Source: Planctomycetota bacterium (GTDB taxonomy: Bacteria; Planctomycetota; Planctomycetia; Isosphaerales; Isosphaeraceae). Taken from it: a stretch of DNA of 60,012 nt. The notes beneath the pieces were generated by a model, which was not told where the DNA came from, did not search any database, and saw only the letters and a program-made list of their open reading frames with translations. Shown piece after piece: positions 8,701-17,220 of this stretch. Numbering within the stretch: the stretch's first letter is position 1; each line of letters opens with the position of its first letter. The position numbers and the translations under genes were made by a program. The stretch is from positions 1-60,012 of the forward strand of contig JAJYWB010000035.1 of the NCBI GenBank assembly GCA_021791715.1. The letters are read 5' to 3'.

Positions 8701-10047
8701 TTGCTGAACTCCATACATATTAAAGATTTCAGATCTTTTCAGGGCGTGCACGACGTTCCGATCGCGCCGTTGACGTTGCTTGTGGGGGAGAATTCGACGG
8801 GGAAGTCCACCTTTTTGGCGCTTGCGCGATTGGCGTGGGATCTGGGAGCGAGAGATAAACTTTTGGACTTCAACGAGCCACCTTACATGCTAGGATCATT
8901 CATCGACATGATTAATAATTCAGACGTCAATGGCGAAAAATCGACCGAATTTGAAATCGGAGGGTTTACCAAATCTTACTTAGTTAAAAATGTCAATGAT
9001 TATGTTAATTATTATTATTTTGCTTCTTTCAGAGAACACAAAGGAATGCCTTTAATAAATAGATTTGATTTCTATATTTCCAATACCGGATTGCGGATCT
9101 CGATGCGCGAAATCAAATCTCAGAATGATACCGATATTATTAAAGGCCATAATACATTTAATTATTATTATAATGGAATCTCGAAGGATATTTCAGTTCA
9201 GTCTAACATCGATCTAAATGAAATCCTCGTTAATCACCTTAATTGGATTGATTTTCCTAAAAATGATTCAATCAATAAATCGATGAAAGATTCTACAGAG
9301 ATTCATGCATATTTAACATATCTTTCCACTCATTTAAAAAATACAACAAGACCGATCTCGTTTTCGCCGATTCGATCGAAGCCTGATAGGACCTATAATC
9401 CGTATCAGATTAAAAAGTCTCCTGAAGGATCTCATATCCCTCATGTTTTGTCGCGATTGGCGATCGAAGGGGGAGAAACCTGGAAGCGCGTGCGAGAACG
9501 ACTCGAGAAATTCGGGAAAGATTCGGGATTGTTCTCAAAATTGATCGTTCGCCATCTTGGAGATCGTCGCACGAGAGATTCCGATCCGTTTCAGATCCAG
9601 ATCGGCTTTCAATCGTTCAAGGGAAAGCCGAATCTCGTCGACGTCGGTTACGGGATCAGCCAGGTTCTCCCGGTCATACTCGATTCGATCGAATTTGATT
9701 CTCAGAAACGCGATTTTCTTTTGATCCAACAGCCCGAGGTTCACCTTCACCCGCGCGCCCAGGCCGAGCTCGGGACGTTCTATTTTAACGAGATCAAGCC
9801 GAACAAACGGATTCTCATTGAAACGCACAGCGATCATTTGATCGATCGCGTCCGAATGGAGGCGCGCGACGCCGAGGGGGATCGTCGCGATAACCACAAG
9901 CATGTTTTGATTTTGTATTTTGAACGAGTTCACGGCGCGACGAAAATTCATCCGATTCGAATCTCCGAAACGGGCGATCTGATCGACGTCCCCGACGGTT
10001 ATCGTGATTTCTTTATGACCGAGCAAATTCGATTCTTGGGATTCTGA
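8701..10047 (+). CDS. AAA/ABC-type ATPase with DUF3696-like C-terminus
   Basis: A 448-residue P-loop ATPase of the RecF/OLD-like group. It begins with a TTG codon behind GGGAAAC; no in-frame ATG is better placed. Walker A is GENSTGKST (29-37), an ABC-like signature GYGISQVLPV is at 316-325, the Walker B region is LLIQQPEVHLHP (340-351), and the switch region is ETHSDHLIDR (374-383). The tail (PIRISETGDLIDVPDGYRDFF) resembles the DUF3696 domain. The usual first acidic residue of Walker B is Gln343. The middle part, residues 60-235, is encoded by strongly AT-rich DNA with many Asn, Tyr and Ile codons, unlike the flanks. A PIN-like gene follows after 7 bases. It is probably the sensor or regulator of a two-gene nuclease system. 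Confidence 0.85.
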   Translation: MLNSIHIKDFRSFQGVHDVPIAPLTLLVGENSTGKSTFLALARLAWDLGARDKLLDFNEPPYMLGSFIDMINNSDVNGEKSTEFEIGGFTKSYLVKNVNDYVNYYYFASFREHKGMPLINRFDFYISNTGLRISMREIKSQNDTDIIKGHNTFNYYYNGISKDISVQSNIDLNEILVNHLNWIDFPKNDSINKSMKDSTEIHAYLTYLSTHLKNTTRPISFSPIRSKPDRTYNPYQIKKSPEGSHIPHVLSRLAIEGGETWKRVRERLEKFGKDSGLFSKLIVRHLGDRRTRDSDPFQIQIGFQSFKGKPNLVDVGYGISQVLPVILDSIEFDSQKRDFLLIQQPEVHLHPRAQAELGTFYFNEIKPNKRILIETHSDHLIDRVRMEARDAEGDRRDNHKHVLILYFERVHGATKIHPIRISETGDLIDVPDGYRDFFMTEQIRFLGF

Positions 10048-10054
10048 GGACATT

Positions 10055-10516
10055 ATGGGAGTAATCATCGACGCGAACCGTACCGGCGACGCCATCGGTA
10101 AAAAGAACGACCCGGATCTCGACTTCTTGATGAAATGGATCAGGAAATCAGGATATCTTGTAATCGGCGGAAAACTCAAAATGGAATTATCGAAACCGCA
10201 GGAATTTAAAAATTTTATCGCCGAATTGCAACGAGCCGGCAGATTGGAAGTTATCGATGATGATAAAATAGAAGCAGAGATTAATTGGTTGAGAATGAAC
10301 GTAAAGTTGTTCTCCAACGATAATCATATTATAGCGTTAGCTCGATTATCCGGAGCTAGAATTTTATGTACTTTGGATCAAAAACTAATTAAGGACTTCT
10401 GTAATAGGGATATTATCGACTCCCCTCGCGGCGCCGTATATCGCAACAAAAAAACACATGCACACCTCCTTAGAAATAACGTCCAATGCCAAAAATGCCG
10501 CACGCGGAAAAGATGA
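10055..10516 (+). CDS. PIN-like nuclease, partner of the upstream ATPase
   Basis: A 153-residue protein that starts with VIIDANRTGDAI, the first beta strand and acidic residue of a PIN-like fold (Asp6). Glu44 (KMELSK), Asp89 (SNDNHIIALA) and Asp108 (CTLDQKLIKDF) are the other expected metal-binding acids, so the site looks complete. Near the end is HAHLL, a motif I associate with a subgroup of PIN-like proteins, followed by a basic tail with CQKC. GAGGA precedes the ATG, which lies 7 bases after the ATPase stop, so the two are surely co-transcribed. PIN-fold proteins are usually RNases, often toxins. The target is unknown, and the ATPase may restrain it or activate it. Confidence 0.75.
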   Translation: MGVIIDANRTGDAIGKKNDPDLDFLMKWIRKSGYLVIGGKLKMELSKPQEFKNFIAELQRAGRLEVIDDDKIEAEINWLRMNVKLFSNDNHIIALARLSGARILCTLDQKLIKDFCNRDIIDSPRGAVYRNKKTHAHLLRNNVQCQKCRTRKR

Positions 10517-10548
10517 TAGGAATAGGCGCGATATCGAAAGGGAATTTC

Positions 10549-11292
10549 CTAACAAATCGGCGTTTCGTCTCCGGGGAGGCTCGGCGAAACCTCGAAATCG
10601 CCGCGGAAATACAGGCTCGCGACGGGCTCGACGATCGGCACAAGGTGAAGCGGATCGAGCGCCGAGGCGCCCGTCAGAACGCACGTTCCAGGGCCGCGCC
10701 ACATCTCTCCGCTCAACAACACCCAACGCGACGTCAAAAGCTCGCACAACGTCGGTTGAGCGTTCGCGATCGGACTCGGAATCAACCTTAAACAGACATA
10801 ATCATGCGTAATCGGAAACGCGAGCGGCAGCTTCTCCTCGGGTCGCATCACCCCCGTCGCGAGCGTCAAGCCGTCGGGCCGCTCGACCCTCCCCTGAAAC
10901 GCCGTGTCGTACTGAAAGGCGATCTTGGCGAGCTTCTTGGGATAACCGCCGACCTCGCGTCCCGCCCCCATCGCCTGATCGGTCGTCACATATAAATGAA
11001 CCGCGTAACGTGTCGGCTTCCCCTTATATAACACATTAATAATTTGAACGACCTCGAGATACGCCCCAAGAGAGCTCCACGGATAACTCGCGAACGCGAC
11101 CAAAGCCGTCGGCGGATCGGCGAGTTCGAGCTCTTCGGGGACGATCGTCGCGGCGATTCGAGGATCGGTCGCGTACTCGAAAAAAATCAGGCTCGCGTCG
11201 CGGTACAAAAACGGAGGACTCGGATAAAGCGGAGCTTGAACCGGCATCGAATATCCGAACTTCCCCTTCGTCAGCGTTCCTCGAACTCCCAT
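10549..11292 (-). CDS. Acetoacetate decarboxylase-family protein
   Basis: A 247-residue protein of the ADC fold. AGREVGGYPKKLAKI at 110-124 contains the paired lysines (119-120) that match the Schiff-base Lys115-Lys116 of Clostridium acetobutylicum ADC, and GAYLEVVQI around Glu80 matches its active-site Glu76 region. An N-terminal Arg (31) may correspond to Arg29. Members of this family include true decarboxylases and enzymes acting on other beta-keto or aldol substrates, so the substrate cannot be fixed from sequence. The gene converges on the PIN-like gene with only 32 bases between stops, and the dihaem cytochrome gene lies 33 bases upstream in the same direction. Confidence 0.85.
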   Translation of the reverse strand: MGVRGTLTKGKFGYSMPVQAPLYPSPPFLYRDASLIFFEYATDPRIAATIVPEELELADPPTALVAFASYPWSSLGAYLEVVQIINVLYKGKPTRYAVHLYVTTDQAMGAGREVGGYPKKLAKIAFQYDTAFQGRVERPDGLTLATGVMRPEEKLPLAFPITHDYVCLRLIPSPIANAQPTLCELLTSRWVLLSGEMWRGPGTCVLTGASALDPLHLVPIVEPVASLYFRGDFEVSPSLPGDETPIC

Positions 11293-11325
11293 CAGTCGTT
11301 CTCCCTAAATCAAAGACAACCGATA

Positions 11326-13335
11326 TCAAAGCTTTTTAAGATATTCGATCAAGTCTTTCTTTTCCTGTTCGGAGAGATCGACTCCGTAAACGTGGCCCGC
11401 GTTTGAATTCCCCTCGACGGGGGTCGCGACGCCGTTTTTGGTCGAGACGACCTCGAACTTGAAGATCGGCGGCTTGTTCAAAACGTCCGCGGGGATATGT
11501 TCCTCGTCGCTCACGTAGCCGAGCTTGACGGGATCGTACTCGCGATATCCGACGTAAAACGACTTCGGGCGTTTGTCGGGTGGATCGAGCAGGTCGCGGA
11601 TCGTCGGCACGGAGGCGTTGTGCAGGTACGGAGCGGTCGCCCAGATCGAAACCAAAGGACGCGCCGAATAACCGTGATTCGTCGGCCATTTCACCAGGGA
11701 TTCGGGCAAATCCATCAAAAGCTGATCGCTCTTGCTAATGTTATTATCGATAAACGCTTGTTTCTCAAGATTCGCGGCGATCTGCGCGAGCGCCTGCGCG
11801 AACGGCTTCCCTCCCGATCCGTCGGCGGCGCGACCGACGTTGATCGCGAAATTGTTCACGCGATTGGGATCGGTGCCGATCTTAGCGAGATCGACGATTA
11901 TCGCGAGATTTTTGATCCGACCGTTCCGCGCCTCGACGGTTTCGGCGGGATCGAAGACGATTTTCTCGGTCGGATAGAGCTTATGACATTCGACACAGTT
12001 TTTGGCGTAAATTTGTTCGCCTCGTTTCGCCGCGTCAAGGTCGATCGCGCCGAATTCGGCCGCGGGCCATCGCGGCGCGTCGAGCCGATTGAGCGTCTTT
12101 TCAAGTTTATCGATGTTCGCGGGTTTCACCGTCGAAGAGAACGTTTTGGGGTCGAAAACCGCTCCCATCCCGACCGCCTGACCGATGTTGCGCTGCATCA
12201 GTGAATTCGTGTTGTCGTCCCAATGAAACCAGATCGTTTGTTTCACCTGCCAGAGATGAGGGAAGCTCACCGGAGCGGTCGGCGGAACGACGTCGTCGGG
12301 GAAAACGAGATCGCGAATCCCGTCGAACGCGTCGATCCGACCCGGTCCCGGCTCGGGAAGAGTTTTTCCCCCCATCTCTCCCTGATGAAGCTTGTTTAAA
12401 TCTTTTAAATATTGAAGCCTCGCCTTGAAGAGCGCGAAATCGAGCATGATCTCCCGGATCCGATCCCCCGCGCCGTCCTTGAGCGCCGCGAACTCTTTGA
12501 GCGACCCCTCGGCGATTTCGGAGTTCTTCAACGCTTCGATCAATTCGTCAAAGTCGGTTTGATGTAATTTGTTGAACGTATCTTTCATCGCGTCGATCGA
12601 ATCGGTCGCGTAATGTCTCAGCAGTTCGGGATTCTTCACGCTTTCGTCGATTTTTCGCGCCAGCTCCCTCCACTTTTGGGAGAACGTTTTTTCGCCGGTT
12701 TTCAGTTTGTCTTCGGCTTTACCCAACAGATCCCCCAGCCCGTCGAACAACCCTCCCGCCTTCTCGCCGACCTTCCTCGCCTCGTTCTCGGCGACCTTGC
12801 CCAAAAACTTGACGAACGCCGCGGGATCCATCGACGCGCGCTCGAACAATTCGGAGTAAAAGGCGTTCAAATCAAAAAGATTGGGTGCTCCGATCAACAG
12901 AATCGACTTTCCCTTCGCGGTCGCCCGGCCGACGTGGCACGCGGCGCAGCTCACTCCGACCATCGGAATCGCCGGCCTGACGCCGCGCGGATCGGGATCG
13001 ACCGTCAGGCCGATCGGCAAACCCGAGGGATCCGAGGGATCGGCGATCAGGCCGAACCGCTCGACGTTATCAAGAAACGGCGATCCGTCTTTTCGCGTGA
13101 GCGCCTTGAGCCAGGGGACCGGGAACAAATCGCTTCCCATCGACGTACGGAAGAAAAAATCGCGTTCGGCTTCGGTCAGGCCTTGAACGACGTTCATCCC
13201 GGAATCCGCGGGAGGGTCGGTTTTCTCGACCGCGGCTTCGCCGTTGTTATCGACCGGGGATTCGACGGTCGATCCGCCGCATCCCCCGAAAAACAAGACC
13301 GCGGGCAAGGCGATCGTCACGACGATTCGACGCAT
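11326..13335 (-). CDS. RoxA/MauG-like dihaem cytochrome c lipoprotein
   Basis: A 669-residue exported protein starting at MRRIVVT behind GGAGG. A hydrophobic signal ends in the lipobox FFGGC (Cys19), so it is probably a lipoprotein on the outer or cytoplasmic membrane. The haem c sites are CAACH (130-134) and CVECH (447-451). HWDDNTNSLMQRNIGQAVGMGAVF (371-394) and the C-terminal SIWATAPYLHNASVPTIRDLL are signatures of the dihaem peroxidase/rubber oxygenase (RoxA)-like group. Between the haems, about residues 180-320, is a long charged helical insert. Activity may be oxygenase or peroxidase-like; no polymer substrate can be inferred. The ADC-family gene follows after 33 bases and may be co-transcribed. 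Confidence 0.85.
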   Translation of the reverse strand: MRRIVVTIALPAVLFFGGCGGSTVESPVDNNGEAAVEKTDPPADSGMNVVQGLTEAERDFFFRTSMGSDLFPVPWLKALTRKDGSPFLDNVERFGLIADPSDPSGLPIGLTVDPDPRGVRPAIPMVGVSCAACHVGRATAKGKSILLIGAPNLFDLNAFYSELFERASMDPAAFVKFLGKVAENEARKVGEKAGGLFDGLGDLLGKAEDKLKTGEKTFSQKWRELARKIDESVKNPELLRHYATDSIDAMKDTFNKLHQTDFDELIEALKNSEIAEGSLKEFAALKDGAGDRIREIMLDFALFKARLQYLKDLNKLHQGEMGGKTLPEPGPGRIDAFDGIRDLVFPDDVVPPTAPVSFPHLWQVKQTIWFHWDDNTNSLMQRNIGQAVGMGAVFDPKTFSSTVKPANIDKLEKTLNRLDAPRWPAAEFGAIDLDAAKRGEQIYAKNCVECHKLYPTEKIVFDPAETVEARNGRIKNLAIIVDLAKIGTDPNRVNNFAINVGRAADGSGGKPFAQALAQIAANLEKQAFIDNNISKSDQLLMDLPESLVKWPTNHGYSARPLVSIWATAPYLHNASVPTIRDLLDPPDKRPKSFYVGYREYDPVKLGYVSDEEHIPADVLNKPPIFKFEVVSTKNGVATPVEGNSNAGHVYGVDLSEQEKKDLIEYLKKL

Positions 13336-13454
13336 TTTCGCCTCCATCAAAAATCATCGAACGGATTTGTTCCAGTTATCAAATATCTCGATAATTAGAA
13401 TATCGATTCGTTCACTTGATCGGACGAATCGATGATTCGACCGACGGGCGGAGT

Positions 13455-14468
13455 TCAGCCGCCGGCCGGGGCTTTTTTCGTTTTTTCCTCGGCGTCGTGG
13501 ACGAGCCGCGCGCAGACCGCGTCGAGAGCTTCGGCCTGATCCTGGATGATCGATTCGGCGACGTTCTGAAGCGCGTGGATGTTCTCGGGGCTCGCGTTGT
13601 CCATCGCGTCGTCGGACGGATCGAGATCGCCTTGAAAGCGATAATACGCGGGGGGATCGCACGCGACGTCAAGGAGCCTGCGCATCACGCGATCGACCCC
13701 CGCGCTCCCCTCGTCGAAAAGGATGTTGAGGATTGGAACCGCCCATTCGAGAGCGCCCCAGCGGACGGCGTCTTCATACGAAATGCGATGCGTCAGCGCT
13801 CCCGTCCCGAGCGAAACGACAAGGATCCGAGTATCGGGTTCGAGATGATGCTTAACCGCCTCGGCGTATGCGGTGAGCGCGGGATTGTTGGCGTACACCC
13901 CGCCGTCGATCAGCGCCAGATACGGCGAATTGGGATCGTCGGGAACGATCTTAATGGGAGAAAAATACGTGGGCGCCGCCGACGTTCCCCGCGCCACTTG
14001 CCACATCGGAAAATCTTGATGCGAATCGAGTTTCGCCTCGCGACTTTTAAACAAAATCGCTTCGCCGCGCTCGAGATCATAACTTGTGATCAAAACATCG
14101 GTGAGCGCGTCTTTGAGCCGAGCCGAGCCGAAGCGACTTTGCAACACCCCGTCGATCCCGACGTCGGGATACTTCGGACCCGCGAACGTCGCGAGCGCCT
14201 GCTTAAAAAAATTGCGCGGAAAAATCGTTTGCGCCTCGTCGCGATAAAGCGCAACCATATCCGACGCATTAAAGCGAGGCTTTCCCGAATCGTCGCCGAC
14301 GACGAGACCGAGCGACAAAAGACCCCCCGTCGATGTGCCCGCGATCAGGTCGAACATCGAAGCGATCGGCCTTCCCGTCCTTCGCTCGATCTCGGCGAGA
14401 AGCATCGCGGGAATGATCCCGCGTATCCCGCCGCCGTCGATCGATAAAATTCGCACACAATCGTTCAT
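13455..14468 (-). CDS. Patatin-like phospholipase
   Basis: A 337-residue lipid acyl hydrolase. The oxyanion motif DGGGIRG is at residues 11-17, the nucleophile Ser46 is in GTSTG, and the partner Asp188 is in the DGGVYANNP motif, so the Ser-Asp dyad is intact. GAGAAG precedes the chosen ATG (14468); a longer start would add 28 basic residues without a ribosome site. It resembles the CapV/patatin group in length and motif order, but no cyclase or other defence gene is adjacent, so a housekeeping or lipid-turnover role is equally likely. No signal peptide is seen. The last residues (EEKTKKAPAGG) are polar. Confidence 0.88.
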   Translation of the reverse strand: MNDCVRILSIDGGGIRGIIPAMLLAEIERRTGRPIASMFDLIAGTSTGGLLSLGLVVGDDSGKPRFNASDMVALYRDEAQTIFPRNFFKQALATFAGPKYPDVGIDGVLQSRFGSARLKDALTDVLITSYDLERGEAILFKSREAKLDSHQDFPMWQVARGTSAAPTYFSPIKIVPDDPNSPYLALIDGGVYANNPALTAYAEAVKHHLEPDTRILVVSLGTGALTHRISYEDAVRWGALEWAVPILNILFDEGSAGVDRVMRRLLDVACDPPAYYRFQGDLDPSDDAMDNASPENIHALQNVAESIIQDQAEALDAVCARLVHDAEEKTKKAPAGG

Positions 14469-14700
14469 TCGTCTTCTCGTCGGTTCCGGTTTCAACCACG
14501 TCGCGAACGATTCGCGCGGGTGAAGTCTAGATGTGCGCATCGACGAGTTCAAGTGAAAAATCGACGAACGACCGAAAACTCAAAGATTTCGATCGCGTCG
14601 ATGAAAGCGCGAAACGCTTCGGCCGAAACGTCGGAATCCCCTTCCAAGCATCGAAACCGATCGATCTCCCGAACCGCTCGCGATCGAACGCAAAGTTCAT

Positions 14701-16074
14701 TCATCGCAGAAAGATCCACTGAACCGCGACGAACAACGGACCCAACACGACCGCGCTAAACGCCAAATAGCCGAGAAACGAGGGCATCGGCGTCCCGCGC
14801 TCCTCGACGATCCGCTTCACCATGAAATTGGGACCGTTGCCGATATAAGTCGTCGCTCCCATAAACACCGACCCAAGCGATATCGCCGAAAGCAAATCGG
14901 CGCGAATCGGCGGCGCGGTCGCAAGCTCGACCATTCGAAACGATTCGGCCGGAGAAACGAGCGACCGAGCCGTTTCAAAAAACACTTTATATGTTGGAGC
15001 GTTATCAAGAAAACTGGAAAGCAATCCCGTCGCCCAGAAGAACGACGCGGGGGTTTCGAGGCCGAGCGAAGGGCCGCGCGCGCGGAGAAGTTCGATCGCG
15101 GGCTGCATCGTCAGGAAAATACCCAGAAACAAACAGGCGATTTCAATGATCGCATCATACGTGAATTCGGCTTCGCGTCGAAGGCCGCGCGGCGTCGTCG
15201 CGAGCGAGAGAGCCGCGACCGAAAGCATGATCGCCTCGCGCACAAAATCGCGGACGACGAGCGAAGTTCCCGGAACGGGTCGACCCGGTTGAATCGCTCC
15301 CACGACCGCGACGACGACCAGAAGCCAAACAAGGTTGATTCCGCCGCGGAGCCGCGGAGGAGTCGTCAGACGTTCATCGCGAAGCCGAGCCTCGGCGGTT
15401 TCTCGCTCGTACGCGATCCGATCCCACACATAAAAGATCGCCAAAAGCGAGCCGACGCAAAAAAGCCACGGAAGCACAAGCCCGAGCGTCCACAAAAACG
15501 GCACCCCCGCGATATAACCCAAAAACAAGGGCGGATCGCCGATCGGCGTTAAACATCCCCCGATATTCGAGACCAAATAAATAAAAAAGACGAACACATG
15601 CTTGGTATTGCGACGTTCACGATTGGTTTCGACGAGGGGTCGGACGAGGAGCATCGACGCGCCGGTGGTGCCGATTAAGCTCGCGAGGATCGCTCCGAGC
15701 GCGAGAAACGACGCGTTGACCGCGGGGGTCGCTTTCAGGTCGCCGCTTAACCGAAGCCCCCCCGAGACGACGTAAAGGCTGAATAATAGCGTGAAGAACG
15801 GCGCGAATTCCTCGAGCGCGGCGCGTTCGATCACCCCTCGCACGCTCGCGAGCCCCGGCGCGCATTCCTCGAATCCCCGCGCGCGGAATCCGTAGTAAAC
15901 GACGACGAGCCCCCCTAAAACAAGCCCCGCGATCAGCTTAACATGATGCTTCTCCCAATGATGCGCGACGTTGGGAACAAGCGGCAAAAACGCGATCCCC
16001 AGCAACAAAACCAAAAAAGGAAACGTCGAAAGAATTTCCATATCCTTTGTACTTATCTCCGTAAATCTAACCAT
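14701..16074 (-). CDS. Sodium:proton antiporter, NhaD/ArsB-like
   Basis: A 457-residue inner-membrane protein with about 11-12 hydrophobic helices. SNIGGCLTPIGDPPLFLGY, at about 188-206, and SSFLDNAPTYKVFFE and ATTYIGNGPNFMVK in the C-terminal half are the paired signature loops of the ion transporter superfamily members annotated as sodium:proton antiporters. It exchanges cations for protons across the cytoplasmic membrane. The start is uncertain: ATG at 16074 has no clear ribosome site, while ATG at 16038 (MEILSTFPF) follows AAAGG closely and GGAG further back, and gives a more usual N-terminus. The ECF sigma gene lies upstream in the same direction with a 192-base gap. Confidence 0.85.
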   Translation of the reverse strand: MVRFTEISTKDMEILSTFPFLVLLLGIAFLPLVPNVAHHWEKHHVKLIAGLVLGGLVVVYYGFRARGFEECAPGLASVRGVIERAALEEFAPFFTLLFSLYVVSGGLRLSGDLKATPAVNASFLALGAILASLIGTTGASMLLVRPLVETNRERRNTKHVFVFFIYLVSNIGGCLTPIGDPPLFLGYIAGVPFLWTLGLVLPWLFCVGSLLAIFYVWDRIAYERETAEARLRDERLTTPPRLRGGINLVWLLVVVAVVGAIQPGRPVPGTSLVVRDFVREAIMLSVAALSLATTPRGLRREAEFTYDAIIEIACLFLGIFLTMQPAIELLRARGPSLGLETPASFFWATGLLSSFLDNAPTYKVFFETARSLVSPAESFRMVELATAPPIRADLLSAISLGSVFMGATTYIGNGPNFMVKRIVEERGTPMPSFLGYLAFSAVVLGPLFVAVQWIFLR

Positions 16075-16266
16075 ACATAATTTAACATGTATCGGCTCGA
16101 CGAGATCGCCCGCCGAGAGATCACCAATTCGATCGCGTCGAAGCCGGGTTGAATCGCCGATCGTTGCGCGATCACGCCGATCATTCTAACCAAAACCCGC
16201 GGCTCGGGCGATCGCTCGTTCGGAAACGATTCGTCCTAAGCTTATTTTATTTGTTTATTAAATTGA

Positions 16267-17007
16267 TTAAGAATCGGACGGCGATCGTTTCAACCACGCC
16301 GATCGGCAGTATTCCCAGAGCCCGAGATTGCGCAGCTCGTCTTCGAGCCGATCGTTCGTCGGGCCGCCGAGGGTCCGCGCGACCTCGTCGATCACGAGAT
16401 CGAGATACTTGACCCGCGCCGCGGAAAGCGTTTGACGCACCCAACCCGGGGTCGTCGGCCTACCCAGCGAGGTCGCGAGCCGGTCGGCGATCTCGTGCGA
16501 CCGAAGCTCGGGATGATCGACGCGAAGCCGAAGCACGGTGTAATACGGCGCGCCTCCCGGCCGCTCGCGGCGCTTCAATTCCTTCCAAGCGTGCTCAAGT
16601 ACCTCGGAACGCCAGCAGTCGATAAATTCGCGATCGAGATCGGCGCACGTCTCGGGCGCCGCGATCGGCTCGAGCGTTTCCACGGGCGCCGCGCGGGGCC
16701 GAGTTCGCCGCCTTCGCTTGTCGTCGATCACCAAATTATGAATCGCTCGCTTGATCAAATCGCGAAATCGCCCCAGTCCCGGATCGGCTCGATGAAAATC
16801 GCCGCGGAGAAACCGAACCGCGAAATCTTGAGCCAGTTCGTCGGCGATATCGGCGTCGCGAGTGAGCGCGAGAAGATAACGTCGGATCGCCCCCTCGTAT
16901 CTCAGCAAAATCTCGTGCATCACCCGCGCCGATTCGCCGTCGCCGCCGCGATGCGCACGAAAGATCTCGTTCCACGCGGTCTCGATTTGGCTAAGATGAA
17001 TGTTCAT
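16267..17007 (-). CDS. ECF-type RNA polymerase sigma factor
   Basis: A 246-residue sigma70-family protein. Region 2 covers about residues 30-95 (YLLALTRDADIADELAQDFAVRFLRG and RFRDLIKRAIHNLVIDDKRRRR). Region 4, at about 165-210, has the helix-turn-helix EIADRLATSLGRPTTPGWVRQTLSAARVKYLDLV. A C-terminal extension (PTNDRLEDELRNLGLWEYCRSAW) goes beyond usual ECF length and is typical of planctomycete versions that pair with kinases rather than with anti-sigma factors. No anti-sigma gene is adjacent. A TACAAT box on the minus strand lies at 17093-17088, about 80 bases before the ATG. Its regulon is unknown. Confidence 0.88.
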   Translation of the reverse strand: MNIHLSQIETAWNEIFRAHRGGDGESARVMHEILLRYEGAIRRYLLALTRDADIADELAQDFAVRFLRGDFHRADPGLGRFRDLIKRAIHNLVIDDKRRRRTRPRAAPVETLEPIAAPETCADLDREFIDCWRSEVLEHAWKELKRRERPGGAPYYTVLRLRVDHPELRSHEIADRLATSLGRPTTPGWVRQTLSAARVKYLDLVIDEVARTLGGPTNDRLEDELRNLGLWEYCRSAWLKRSPSDS

Positions 17008-17220
17008 GCGAATGATTCTTTGTAAGATGTCGTCGCGACTCGCCGATCCCGATCGAACCTGACCCTCGGCGTCGAATTCGCCGACTCATTGTAATCGGGC
17101 GTCAAGCCGATACGATCTTCGCGGAATCCTCCACGAAATGTCCGACCCGCGTTCCCGTCCCCCAAAAACTCGGGTGACGTATCGTGGAGGAGCGGGAACG
17201 AAGGGCCGAAGATATAACGA

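Noticed and set aside
13455..14468. CBASS-type defence operon around the patatin gene
   Set aside because: No nucleotide cyclase, Cap2/Cap3 or other partner is adjacent; the neighbours are a cytochrome and an antiporter.
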